DNA of 64,000 bases from assembly GCA_900770645.1 (NCBI GenBank), contig CAAGKY010000102.1, positions 3,049 to 67,048 of the forward strand, read 5' to 3'. The notes beneath the pieces are model-generated. The model searched no databases, was not told where the DNA came from, and saw nothing but the letters and a program-made list of their open reading frames with translations. Shown piece by piece: positions 54,859 to 63,755 of the stretch; position 1 is the stretch's first letter, and the number at the start of each line of letters is the position of its first letter. This DNA is from Bacilli bacterium. Lineage in GTDB: Bacteria; Bacillota_I; Bacilli_A; ML615J-28; CAG-313. Position numbers and translations under genes: made by a program.

Positions 54859-56943
54859 TTATTTACTATTTACTGTACATACACAATTTTTAAGAGGTTT
54901 TACTCCAACGACACCACCAGCTCCACGGCCTTTATCTACTAAGTCTTTTATTTTTATTTCTTTATCTTTTTTTCCGTTATTTAGAATTATAGTATCTTCA
55001 TCTGTAGCTAACTTGCATTCAATAATTTCATCGTCTTCTAAAACTTTCATAACTGGTGCACCAACAACTTTACTTAGTTTAACTACTAAATCAGTTTTAA
55101 TCTTTTTAATTAGTCCATTTTTAGTAACAAAAATTAAGAAAGGTATCTGTTCATCTTCAGTATATATTCCAACAATTTTTTCATTAAATAATTCATATAA
55201 ATTCATTCCAGTAGAATTAATATTGCACAAATCGATTTTATTTACACTTAATTTGTACATAGTTCCAGTATTTGAAATTAATACAAATCTATCTTTTAAA
55301 CTTAGTTCAACTGTATGAGTAATAGTATCTTCTTCAGTTAGTAGTTTTTGTTTCTTATTTGCATCATTCAAAGTCATACGTTTAATTGTATTTCCTTTAG
55401 TTAAAGCGATAACAAAGTTTTCTACTTTTTTCTCTTCATGTTTTTTAAGCATTGTTTTTTCTACATCTAAATCTATATCGATCACTTCAGTTCGTCTTGT
55501 CCAACCATATTTATCTACAAAATTAGATAATCTATTTAGAAATTCTTTCTTTTGAAGATTTTTTGAGGCTAAAAATTTATTACATTTATTAATTACTTTA
55601 TTTAGTTCAACTTGTTCTTTATTTAATTCAGTAATCTCTAAATTAGCTAATTTTCCTAATCTCATATCAACGATAGCTTTTGCTTGATTTGCAGTAAATG
55701 AATATAAGTTGATTAGATTTGTTCTTGCTTCGTCAGAACTCTTAGAAGCTTTAATTGTCTTAATAATCTCATCAATAATAGAAATAGCTCTAATTAGTCC
55801 ATCAACTATCTCTAATCTTTTCTCAGCTTTATCTAGTTCGAATCTATATTCTTTAATTAAACAGTTAATATTATGTTCTACATAAACTTTAATATATTCT
55901 TTTAAGTTTAGTAAAGTTGGAATTCCATCTACTAATGCCATTTGATTAGCATTAAAAGTTGATTGTAATTCTGTTAATTTATATAACTTAGTTAATACAA
56001 TATTTGGATCATCTGAACACTCAATTTCAATATTTAAACCATTATCGTCTGATTTGTTACAAATATCTTCAATACCAGTTAAAGTATTTGCGTTAACTAA
56101 ATCTTTAATTTTTTGAATAAATGGTTCAGCATAAGTTTGATAAGGTAATTCGGTAATATTAATATTTTTCTTATTAATTTTCGTTTTACCACGTAATACT
56201 ACAGCACCTTTTCCAGTTTCATAAATCTTTTTAATTTCAGATTTATTAATAATAATACCACCAGTTGGAAAATCTGGATAAATATTATCATATGTAATAT
56301 TATTTGTGTCGACATATTCTTTAACTTTTTCGAAGAGTTCATTTAAATTTCCAGGTTCCCATTCTTGAGCTATTGTATAACCAATACCTTGTGAACCATT
56401 TACAAATAATCTTGGAAAAATCGCTGGAAATATTTTTGGCCAATACTCGTCTTCTGAAAAGTTTAAAATCATTTCAGAAGTATTTTTCTTAATATTTTCA
56501 AAGAAGCCATCTTCAACTGATTTAGCTAATCTACATTCTGTGTATCTTGAACTTGCAGCGTCTGGCCCACCTAATAGAGAACCATTGGCTCCATGAAAAT
56601 CTATTTCACAAATGTTATTTACCCACGGTTGAGACATACGAACAAGAGCTTCATATACTGAACCATCACCGTGTGGATGCCAAGTAGCAATAGTTCCACC
56701 AGTTACTTTTGCTGATTTAACATGTGGTTTATTAGAAGAATAGTTTTTAACAAACATTTCCCATAATGTAGCTCGTTGAACTGGTTTTAGTCCATCTGCT
56801 GCACTTGGAAAAGCACGATTGTTATTAACTTCTGTAGCATAAACTAAAAAGTCATTACTTAACTCTTCTTCAATACTAATTTCATTATTGTTTTGATTAT
56901 CGTTTAAAATATCGTCAAATAATCCGTTTACTTTATCTTTCAT
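54859..56943 (-). CDS. gyrA: Type II topoisomerase subunit A (GyrA/ParC type)
   Basis: 694 residues. AFPSAADGLKPVQRATLW opens the winged-helix domain, WHPHGDGSVYEALVRM precedes SSRYTECRLA with the catalytic Tyr, and LFVNGSQGIGYT follows. The C-terminal 250 residues have beta-pinwheel-like repeats (VIALTKGNTIKRM, FVLISNTGTMYKLS, FVTKNGLIKKIK). It cuts and rejoins both strands together with the GyrB-type subunit upstream. TGG only. RBS GGAGG. Shorter than cellular GyrA, as in other phages. Confidence 0.9.
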   Translation of the reverse strand: MKDKVNGLFDDILNDNQNNNEISIEEELSNDFLVYATEVNNNRAFPSAADGLKPVQRATLWEMFVKNYSSNKPHVKSAKVTGGTIATWHPHGDGSVYEALVRMSQPWVNNICEIDFHGANGSLLGGPDAASSRYTECRLAKSVEDGFFENIKKNTSEMILNFSEDEYWPKIFPAIFPRLFVNGSQGIGYTIAQEWEPGNLNELFEKVKEYVDTNNITYDNIYPDFPTGGIIINKSEIKKIYETGKGAVVLRGKTKINKKNINITELPYQTYAEPFIQKIKDLVNANTLTGIEDICNKSDDNGLNIEIECSDDPNIVLTKLYKLTELQSTFNANQMALVDGIPTLLNLKEYIKVYVEHNINCLIKEYRFELDKAEKRLEIVDGLIRAISIIDEIIKTIKASKSSDEARTNLINLYSFTANQAKAIVDMRLGKLANLEITELNKEQVELNKVINKCNKFLASKNLQKKEFLNRLSNFVDKYGWTRRTEVIDIDLDVEKTMLKKHEEKKVENFVIALTKGNTIKRMTLNDANKKQKLLTEEDTITHTVELSLKDRFVLISNTGTMYKLSVNKIDLCNINSTGMNLYELFNEKIVGIYTEDEQIPFLIFVTKNGLIKKIKTDLVVKLSKVVGAPVMKVLEDDEIIECKLATDEDTIILNNGKKDKEIKIKDLVDKGRGAGGVVGVKPLKNCVCTVNSK

Positions 56944-56956
56944 GCTTTTCCTCCAA

Positions 56957-58843
56957 TTAATTTATTAATGTTGAATCATAGTTATCTAATAAAAAAGTTC
57001 TTCTACTCTCAACATTATTTCCAAAGAAACACTCTAATAGTTCGTCAGCTTTATTTTCATCAATAACTTTAATCGTCTTAACGTTTCTAGTTGCTGGGTC
57101 TAATAAACAATATTTTAATTCTGTAGGATCTTGTTCACCTAACCCTTTGTTTCTTGAGATTAAATAGTCATTTTTTGGATGTTGTTTTTTGTATTTTTCT
57201 AATTCTGCTTTATCTTTTAAATAAATATATTTATTATCTTTAGTTGTAATTCTGAATAGTGGTGGAATAGCAACTGCAATATGTCCGTTGCTTAATAATT
57301 CTGGACATAACCACCAAAACATATTAATTAATAATGATCGAATATTTGCACCATCTTCATCTCCATCGGCTGCAAGTATAATTTGATTATATCTTAATTT
57401 TTTAATATCGTAAATTAGTTTACCAGTTTCTTTATTAATTTCTAAACCAATAGCTTTTACAATATTAGAGATTTCTTGATTTGCATAAACTTTATCTGTT
57501 GTTGCTTTTCTACAAGATAAAACTTTACCACGAATTGGGAAAATTGCTTGTGTTTTACCATCTCTTTTTGCAACTAAACCGTTTGCAGCAGAATCACCTT
57601 CTGTAATAAATAGTGAACATTCTAATCTATTTTTTGAATACGCATCAATCAACTTAGTTGGAAGATTAATGAACTTCTTTCCTTTTGTTGTTGCATTTCT
57701 AATTTTTTCTTTTGCTTTTTGAGAAGCTTCTCGAACTTTTCTAGCAACTAATGCTTTATCAATAATAATTTTTGCATCTTTTTGATTATTATTTAACCAA
57801 GATGCAAAGTCATTATTTAAAACATTATTAATTAAAACTTTATTTAAATCAACAACTTTTGTTTTTGTTTGTGAGTCGTATTTAACATTTGTTGTTTTAA
57901 TGTTAAATACTAGGAATAATCCTTCAGAAATTTCTGCTTGAGTTAAAGCAGCATCATTTTTCTTTAATAAATTATTGTCTACAGCAAATTTGTTTAACTG
58001 TCTAGTTAATGCAGCTTTAACGGTTCCAATATGTACACCAGACTCAGTTAAACCATAATTTACATAAGCTGTAATATTTTCAGAATAATCTGAAGTATAA
58101 GTAATAGCTACATCAAATAAATCATTATTAAATTCTTTTCTTAAACTAAATCTATTAGAAAGAATTTCTTTATCTCCAATTTTTTTATTCAATAAATCTT
58201 GAATTCCATTTTTAGATTGGAATACATAAGTATTTGTTTTTTCTTTTTTAATTACTGTTAAGTTAATTGTTAGTTGTGGACATAGAGCTGAAATATCTTC
58301 AAATAATTTCTTAATGTCTGTTTCATTAACTTCTACATTTTGAAAAAATTGCTCATCTGGTGACCAAGTTACAGTTGTTCCAGACTTATTATCTATATCT
58401 TTATTAACTTCTCTTTTTACAAATACTCCATCTTCAAACCATATTTTTTCATATTTTTTACCGTTTGAAGAATAAACAATTAAGTAATGCGATAAATAGT
58501 TAGTTAGTTTTGAACCTATACCATTTAACCCAAGAGACGCTCCAGAATAAACTCCATCATCATCATATTTTCCAGATGTATTAAATCTATCAAAGGCTGC
58601 TTGAAGAATTGTTTCTCCGTCTTTTTCTATATTAATAGGAAAACCTTGACCATTGTCTTCGACAATATATTCGTTTTTGTCATAATTTAAAACAATATTA
58701 ATAGCATCTCCATGACCGATAATGTGCTCATCTAAAGAATTACTAAAAATTTCTCTTACTAACTGCGTTGAGTATTCATTACTGCCTAAATACGTAGCTG
58801 GGCAGTTATCGCAAACGGGTAAATTCTCTTGGGTTAAGAGAAA
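56957..58843 (-). CDS. gyrB: Type II topoisomerase subunit B (GyrB/ParE type) lacking its first residues and a start codon
   Basis: The open frame runs from a TAA at 58844-58846 to the stop at 56957 (about 628 codons). It holds nearly the whole protein: PATYLGSNEYSTQLVREIFSNSLDEH and VEDNGQGFP (GHKL ATPase), GLNGIGSKLTNYL, then the TOPRIM motifs EGDSAANGL and DGDEDG. The residues before PATYLGS (normally about 20-30, ending R-x-R-P) are absent, and no ATG, GTG or TTG is found before 58192, which is already mid-protein. A homing nuclease gene lies directly upstream. The gene is probably split by an intron or insertion. TGG only. Confidence 0.8.
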   Translation of the reverse strand, partial: FLLTQENLPVCDNCPATYLGSNEYSTQLVREIFSNSLDEHIIGHGDAINIVLNYDKNEYIVEDNGQGFPINIEKDGETILQAAFDRFNTSGKYDDDGVYSGASLGLNGIGSKLTNYLSHYLIVYSSNGKKYEKIWFEDGVFVKREVNKDIDNKSGTTVTWSPDEQFFQNVEVNETDIKKLFEDISALCPQLTINLTVIKKEKTNTYVFQSKNGIQDLLNKKIGDKEILSNRFSLRKEFNNDLFDVAITYTSDYSENITAYVNYGLTESGVHIGTVKAALTRQLNKFAVDNNLLKKNDAALTQAEISEGLFLVFNIKTTNVKYDSQTKTKVVDLNKVLINNVLNNDFASWLNNNQKDAKIIIDKALVARKVREASQKAKEKIRNATTKGKKFINLPTKLIDAYSKNRLECSLFITEGDSAANGLVAKRDGKTQAIFPIRGKVLSCRKATTDKVYANQEISNIVKAIGLEINKETGKLIYDIKKLRYNQIILAADGDEDGANIRSLLINMFWWLCPELLSNGHIAVAIPPLFRITTKDNKYIYLKDKAELEKYKKQHPKNDYLISRNKGLGEQDPTELKYCLLDPATRNVKTIKVIDENKADELLECFFGNNVESRRTFLLDNYDSTLIN

Positions 58844-58869
58844 TTATACTCTCATTAGTGTATAAATTT

Positions 58870-60036
58870 TTATCCGTTTTTTGCATCAGCATCACCTTCT
58901 TTCTTTATTTTAAAATTAATATACCAATCTTTTTGATTGTATTTGTTTTTACAGTAATCTATATATTTATTATACTCATTACTTGTAATAAATATCACAT
59001 TATTTTGCAATCCACATTGATGCTTAGCTTCATATAAACCATCTTGGGAATGATCATATGGATTGCACATTGTACCATCCTTTTTAAAAAAATGGTTGCC
59101 CTTAACTTCTAATAAGCTATCATTACTTACAAAATCTGGATAATATCTGTGCAGTTTGTCTTTATAAATAAACTCAAAATATAAATCAGTATTGCGAGAA
59201 ATTGCTATGCCATTATCTATGAAGTATATAAATAAAGCTAATTCTGGAATTGTATCAAAGCTTGTGCTATTATACACATATTTTTTCTTTAATCGTTTAA
59301 AAAATTCAGGACTTTGTGCGTAGTTGCGCACACCATATCTTTTTAATGTCGTTTCTTCTTGGCGTGTTTTTATTAATTTATTAAGGTCTTCTTTTGACTT
59401 AAGATTATTGTTTCTAAGAGCTGTAGCAATAACTTTTTCAGAGAGCTCTTTACTCGCAAATCCGACACCGCCGTATTTTTCTTTTTGTAACCTCATATTA
59501 TTTTCAACAAATTCTTTTAATTGAAATACATAATCGACATTATAACGAGCTCTTGTTGTTTTTCTAATTTTATCACCAATAATCTTACTAGCATTACCTA
59601 TGCCGCCGTATCTGTCATTTTGTATAGTTTTATTATACTGTATAAATTCATCAGTTTGAAAATATGTTTTAGAGCCATATTTTTCTAAATTAGTGTTTGC
59701 TACTTTTTCTCTAACTATTTCTAATTTATTTACATTTGTAACACCGTATAGTTCTAAACAAGTATCTTTTCTTTTTTTATTTGCAAATTGTACGTCTTCT
59801 GCTCGAGAATGAATACTTATATTGTTTTCCTGCAGAAATCTTATAAGCTTTTCTTTTCTACATTCAAAATGTTCTGCAGTGTCCTGAGTGCTATGATTTG
59901 TATAATAGTCTAATACTTCATTTAGATTAAAAATTAATTTGTAATTAATTTTACATTGGCCAGGTACTCAGCCACTTGGCTGAGTATTCTCTTCAAAATA
60001 TTTACAGTCAATACCATTATTATAAATTTTTTTCAC
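58870..60036 (-). CDS. Homing-type nuclease inserted at the 5' end of the GyrB gene
   Basis: 388 residues from a GTG behind AAGGTAGG, with one TGA (PSG-W-VPGQ); an ATG-only reading gives just the last 208 residues. The N-terminal two-thirds consist of repeats of the type KYGG-x-GxAS and RYGVRNYAQSPEF, which are DNA-reading modules of phage homing nucleases. The C-terminus has YYPDFVSNDSLLEVKGNHF, a PD-xLEVK catalytic site. It is the only TGA-containing gene on this strand and has its own late-type promoter. Confidence 0.75.
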
Positions 60037-60054
60037 ATTAATACCTACCTTAAT

Positions 60055-60077
60055 ATTGTTTATAAATAATTTAGCAT
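60055..60077 (-). promoter_or_regulatory. Late-type promoter motif for the nuclease (minus strand)
   Basis: On the minus strand the sequence reads ATGCTAAATTATTTATAA, 20-40 bases upstream of the nuclease GTG. Confidence 0.5.
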
Positions 60078-60277
60078 ATTATTTTAAATTACGTATAATT
60101 TCTGGGCACAGTCTCGTAAAATTACATCGATATTTTACGCAATATATAATATTATACAATAAAAATTACTCATATATACGCGCGTGCGCATTTAATTATA
60201 TAAAAATATAAACTAGATATTAATAATATACAAAAAATATTTTTTTAAATTGATGATTATAAAAAAATAAAAAATAA
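60078..60277. other. Divergent intergenic region between topoisomerase block and nucleotide-metabolism block
   Basis: No gene seen. A hairpin GTAAAAT/ATTTTAC (60116-60138), a GC-rich island ACGCGCGTGCGC near 60179 in otherwise very AT-rich DNA, and promoter motifs facing both ways. A transcription switch point, possibly also a regulator binding site. Confidence 0.45.
60146..60161 (-). promoter_or_regulatory. Early-type promoter motif, minus strand
   Basis: The minus strand reads TATTGTATAATATTATAT. It points to the nuclease and topoisomerase genes. Confidence 0.6.
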
Positions 60278-60293
60278 AACTGTATAATATTTT
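60278..60293 (+). promoter_or_regulatory. Early-type promoter motif
   Basis: AACTGTATAATATTTT, about 20 bases before the first small gene of the nucleotide-metabolism block. Confidence 0.6.
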
Positions 60294-60308
60294 GTGAGGT
60301 ATTTATGT

Positions 60309-60440
60309 ATGGAAGATAGTAAAATTAAAGAACAAGACTTAGATTATGAAGGTTGGAGAAAATATATTGAGCAACTATATGCATTCTATCGACAAATAGA
60401 TGAAGATAGCGAGAAGGAGAAAGAGAAAAATGATAACTAA
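60309..60440 (+). CDS. Small charged hypothetical protein
   Basis: 43 residues (MEDSKIKEQDLDYEGWRKYI...), very charged, ending EKEKEKNDN. GTGAGG upstream; another ATG at 60305 is in a different frame. It overlaps the next gene by 11 bases. No function recognised. Confidence 0.55.
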   Translation: MEDSKIKEQDLDYEGWRKYIEQLYAFYRQIDEDSEKEKEKNDN

Positions 60441-60741
60441 AGAAGCTTTTTTGTCTGCTTTTGACACTATAAAACTGCACAGAAACCTTGAATTAAATCT
60501 ATGTAGTACACTAGAGTCATTGACTGATGGATGTATTTGCGATGCTTTAATTTATTCTAGATATGAAGATTTAGTTGTTAATTTATTAGAAGAAATTTTT
60601 GACACAACACTTATTTCTTATTATCTATATGAATTAGATTTTGGTGAAAGATGGACTAGTAATTGTTCACTAGATGAAGAAGAGGCAAATGCACTAAAAG
60701 ATCCTGAATCTTTATATGATTATTTAATAAAAAATAAATAA
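60430..60741 (+). CDS. Hypothetical acidic protein
   Basis: 103 residues from the ATG at 60430 behind AAGGAG; upstream in-frame sequence codes a poly-basic run and belongs to the overlapping gene. Pattern MITKEAFLSAFDTIKLHRNLELNL ... LYELDFGERW occurs in small phage proteins of unknown role. Confidence 0.65.
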   Translation: MITKEAFLSAFDTIKLHRNLELNLCSTLESLTDGCICDALIYSRYEDLVVNLLEEIFDTTLISYYLYELDFGERWTSNCSLDEEEANALKDPESLYDYLIKNK

Positions 60742-60774
60742 TTTTTAAGAACTAGTTAAAATTTAGAACTAGTA

Positions 60775-60790
60775 AATTGTATTATATTAT
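60775..60790 (+). promoter_or_regulatory. Early-type promoter motif (TATTAT variant)
   Basis: AAATTGTATTATATTATA, about 30 bases before the deoxyribosyltransferase gene. Confidence 0.55.
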
Positions 60791-60818
60791 ATAGCAAATT
60801 TTCGGAGGTTTATTAAAA

Positions 60819-61265
60819 ATGAAAGAAATGAAAAAAATCTATTTAGCTGGTGGATGGTTTACTCCACAACAAGAAGAAGAACATACTCGAATATATAATT
60901 GCATTAAAAATGATTTTGATGTGTTTAATCCTAAATTAGAGTCACTAGTTACTCCAGGAGCAACAGATGATTTTATGACTCAAACTCTTTTAGGAAATAT
61001 TCGTGGAATTGAAGAAGCTGATTTAGTTTTAGTTATTTATGATTATAAAGACACTGGAACTATTTGGGAAGCTGGTCATGCTTATGCTAGTAAAAAACCA
61101 ATTTTATACTATGCTGAAACTTTAGGAGATAAAAAATTTAATTTGATGCTAGCTAAGACTGGAAATTTTGTAGCTAATATGGAAGATTTAGTAGAAGCTT
61201 TAGAAAAAGAAGAAACATTTAAATATAAAGATGTTTATCATTCTTACAGTGGAGGTGTTGAGTAA
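60819..61265 (+). CDS. Nucleoside 2-deoxyribosyltransferase-family protein
   Basis: 148 residues: KKIYLAGGWFTPQQEEEHTRIYN is the N-terminal strand and base-binding region, GIEEADLVLVIYDYKDTGTIWEAGHAYASKKPI has the D and E catalytic-type residues of this Rossmann-like family. These enzymes swap bases on deoxyribonucleosides or hydrolyse nucleotides. CGGAGG RBS. A second family member starts at 63756. Confidence 0.85.
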   Translation: MKEMKKIYLAGGWFTPQQEEEHTRIYNCIKNDFDVFNPKLESLVTPGATDDFMTQTLLGNIRGIEEADLVLVIYDYKDTGTIWEAGHAYASKKPILYYAETLGDKKFNLMLAKTGNFVANMEDLVEALEKEETFKYKDVYHSYSGGVE

Positions 61266-61268
61266 AAA

Positions 61269-61826
61269 ATGATTATTGGTCATGAGAGTTATAAATTAGA
61301 CGCAGCTGTAGATAAAGAATTATATAAGATGAGTAATATCTGGAGATATTCTTCTAGATTAATTCAAAAACCAGAGAATTTAGCTGAACATAGTTTTTAT
61401 GTAGCGGTTAAAGTTCAACAATTAGGACACGCTTTTGGAATCTCTGAAGAAAGAATTACAAAAGCTACAAAAATTGCTCTATGTCATGATTTAGGAGAAA
61501 TTTATACTGGAGATATTCCTCATTCATTAAAATCATATTCTCCAGAGATTTGTCGTTTATCTGAAGAATTAGAATTAAAACTAATTAAAGAGAACTTTCC
61601 TTATTTTGGAAAAGAATTTGAAGATTTTGTATCTAATGTTGATCCAGTAGTATCTACTCTAGTTGTATTAGCTGATGTAGCAGATGTAATTATGTTTATT
61701 GATAGAGAAGAATCTTTAGGAAATAAAGACCCAGATATTTTACAAATTAGATCTGAGAGCAACGAAAGATACATTAAATTAACAATTAAATTAGAAGAAT
61801 TGTTAAAAGCTGAAAAAAATAATTAA
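61269..61826 (+). CDS. HD-domain 5'-deoxynucleotidase-like hydrolase (YfbR type)
   Basis: 185 residues with RLIQKPENLAEHSFYVA (first His), ALCHDLGEIYTGDIP (HD motif plus E-x-x-TGD, typical of YfbR/HDDC2) and DVADVIMFID (last Asp). Such enzymes remove the 5'-phosphate from dNMPs. It starts 3 bases after the previous stop and fits a pathway that recycles host nucleotides. Confidence 0.85.
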   Translation: MIIGHESYKLDAAVDKELYKMSNIWRYSSRLIQKPENLAEHSFYVAVKVQQLGHAFGISEERITKATKIALCHDLGEIYTGDIPHSLKSYSPEICRLSEELELKLIKENFPYFGKEFEDFVSNVDPVVSTLVVLADVADVIMFIDREESLGNKDPDILQIRSESNERYIKLTIKLEELLKAEKNN

Positions 61827-61830
61827 ACTA

Positions 61831-61846
61831 TATTGTATTATATTTT
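61831..61846 (+). promoter_or_regulatory. Early-type promoter motif (TATTAT variant)
   Basis: TATATTGTATTATATTTTAT, about 30 bases before the ThyX-like gene. Confidence 0.55.
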
Positions 61847-61873
61847 ATAAAACTAAAAAGGAGACATTAAAAA

Positions 61874-62854
61874 ATGAGTAAATTTTATGACGGATTTGAA
61901 AATATTTCTGTAAAATTAATTGATTTCGCTGGAAATGACCTTGCAAGAAGAGTTGTAATGTTCGGTAATCTAGCTGAATTTTATGAGGGAACTCATGAAT
62001 ATAGTGAAGATAACCCTGAATGCATTAAGATTGTTAATGAAATTATTGAAGGTAAAACTTTTCCAAAATATGCATTTGAAGGTCATAAACTTGCATTCCA
62101 AGTAAATGATATTAGTAGAGTATGTTTAGCTCAATTTACACGTGAAAAAGGATTTTTCTGTTCAGCATCTTCTGGTGTTAGACCATTAACACAAGAATTT
62201 GTTACACCTAAATCTATCTATAGACGTAAAGATTGGATGCAAAAACTTGAAAATATTCAAGACCAAATCGAAGATTTATATATTGAAATGTTAGAAGCTG
62301 GTATTCCTTTTATTGATGCAAGATATTTTGGATTACATGCTCAAACTATTTCTATTTGTTATACAGCAGAAATGATGCAATGGTTAAGAAGCTGTAATAC
62401 AAGAACAGAAAATAACATTGCAGATGAAATTAACTATATTTATCGTTTAATGCTTCATGAATTAAGAAAAGCAATCGATGAACAAGTTACAGATAAACTT
62501 TCTAGAAAATTATGGGATTGGTTATTAACTTTTGCTGATAAGAAAAAATGGTTCAGTAATCATACTTTCAATAACGATTTTGAACGTTTTAAAACTCCAG
62601 AAGATCATGTTTGGGAAGAACCTGCTCATAATGACTGGAGAAAATCAGGTTGGAGATATGAATTAGAACATATGTATTATAATAGACCTGAATTATTACT
62701 TCCTGGTGAAGAAGAAATGATTTCTAAATGGTTATCTACTGAAGGTGAGCTTCCTAGTACATACGATGAAAATTATGAAAAATGTCCTGAACAATCTATT
62801 AAACAAATGGATTACTATTTAACTAGAAAGCGTGCACAAAATGAAGCTATATAA
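61874..62854 (+). CDS. thyX: ThyX-like (flavin-dependent thymidylate synthase family) protein
   Basis: 326 residues. ISRVCLAQFTREKGFFCSASSGVRPLTQEF aligns with the ThyX signature region (QxxRHRxxSxNExSxRY) but lacks the RHR; DARYFGLHAQTISICYTAEMMQWLRSC matches the later substrate-binding helix, with ...RTENNIADEI following. The family methylates dUMP using FAD. The altered signature suggests another pyrimidine substrate, for example hydroxymethylation of dUMP or dCMP. AAGGAG RBS. TGG only. Confidence 0.65.
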   Translation: MSKFYDGFENISVKLIDFAGNDLARRVVMFGNLAEFYEGTHEYSEDNPECIKIVNEIIEGKTFPKYAFEGHKLAFQVNDISRVCLAQFTREKGFFCSASSGVRPLTQEFVTPKSIYRRKDWMQKLENIQDQIEDLYIEMLEAGIPFIDARYFGLHAQTISICYTAEMMQWLRSCNTRTENNIADEINYIYRLMLHELRKAIDEQVTDKLSRKLWDWLLTFADKKKWFSNHTFNNDFERFKTPEDHVWEEPAHNDWRKSGWRYELEHMYYNRPELLLPGEEEMISKWLSTEGELPSTYDENYEKCPEQSIKQMDYYLTRKRAQNEAI

Positions 62855-63260
62855 TATTGTCTTAGACGGAATAGACAAAACTGGAAAAGACACTATTAGA
62901 CAATACATCTTCTATTTACAAAATGCGAAATATATTTGTAATACTAGAGGTTATATGGCAATGAAAGTTTATTCAAAGCTATATAACCGAGATTATGAGT
63001 ATGATATTGAAAATCAAAAATATATACTAAATGTTTTATTAACAGCTGACAAAGAAGATTGGGAGATTCGTTGTAAAATTACTAATGAACCAAAAATTGA
63101 CTATGAACAACATAGTAAAGAGTTTTATTCAGTATATGAAGAATTAACTAATGCTGGTTATCATACTCTTATATTTAATACTTCTAGACTTACTCCATGT
63201 GAAATTGCTAAGAAGATATTAGAGTATATAAACAATGTCAATAGTGCTACAGATAAATAG
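62841..63260 (+). CDS. Thymidylate-kinase-like P-loop protein, shortened
   Basis: 139 residues from the ATG at 62841 (a GTG at 62832 is possible). YNIVLDGIDKTGKDTI is a P-loop close to that of thymidylate kinases (DGxDxxGKST). The chain is shorter than the usual 200 residues and the DR-type and lid motifs are not obvious. It overlaps the ThyX-like gene by 14 bases, suggesting joint action on dTMP or a modified dNMP. Confidence 0.65.
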   Translation: MKLYNIVLDGIDKTGKDTIRQYIFYLQNAKYICNTRGYMAMKVYSKLYNRDYEYDIENQKYILNVLLTADKEDWEIRCKITNEPKIDYEQHSKEFYSVYEELTNAGYHTLIFNTSRLTPCEIAKKILEYINNVNSATDK

Positions 63261-63270
63261 TAGAGTTAAT

Positions 63271-63302
63271 AAAAAGGACGTAAAATAATACGTCCTTTTT
63301 AT
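63271..63302 (+). terminator. Intrinsic terminator fused to the next promoter
   Basis: Perfect 12-bp stem AAAAAGGACGTA/TACGTCCTTTTT with loop AAATAA; TATTGTATAAT begins in its T-run. Confidence 0.9.
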
Positions 63303-63315
63303 TGTATAATATTAT
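63300..63315 (+). promoter_or_regulatory. Early-type promoter motif
   Basis: TATTGTATAATATTATGA, about 30 bases before the DUF1599 gene. Confidence 0.65.
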
Positions 63316-63341
63316 GAAAATATATAAGGAGAGATAAAACT

Positions 63342-63746
63342 ATGACTGATTTAGAATTATTTACACAAATCACAAAAGAGATGAATGAGCTATTTAAGAA
63401 AAAAAATAGTAATTATGGAAATAGCTTTTCAAATCTATATCAAAAATTTGGAATGCTTTCTGGAATAGTTCCATTGCACAACAAATTAGATAGAATTACT
63501 TCATTGGTACAAGGAACTGAGAACAATTTCGAATCAATAGAAGATTCTCTTATTGACTTATCTACTTATTCTATTATGTTATTAATGGAAGTAAGAAAAG
63601 AACAACAAAAATCAAAAAAAGTTCTTGCTAACTACTGTGACTTCCATAGTGGCGAAGAAATTAATGGCGAATTACTACAAAAATATATGAAAGAACAAGA
63701 AGAATCGAGAGCTAACGCTATTTCGTTCGATTCAACTGCTGACTAG
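63342..63746 (+). CDS. DUF1599 / nucleotide-modification-associated domain protein
   Basis: 134 residues: KKKNSNYGNSF, FGMLSGIVPLHNKLDRITSLV and NFESIEDSLIDLSTYSIML match the DUF1599 (Nmad1) family found near enzymes that build modified nucleotides, and all-alpha like MazG. AAGGAGAG RBS. It sits between two deoxyribosyltransferases and behind the ThyX-like gene. Confidence 0.8.
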   Translation: MTDLELFTQITKEMNELFKKKNSNYGNSFSNLYQKFGMLSGIVPLHNKLDRITSLVQGTENNFESIEDSLIDLSTYSIMLLMEVRKEQQKSKKVLANYCDFHSGEEINGELLQKYMKEQEESRANAISFDSTAD

Positions 63747-63755
63747 GAGGTAAAA

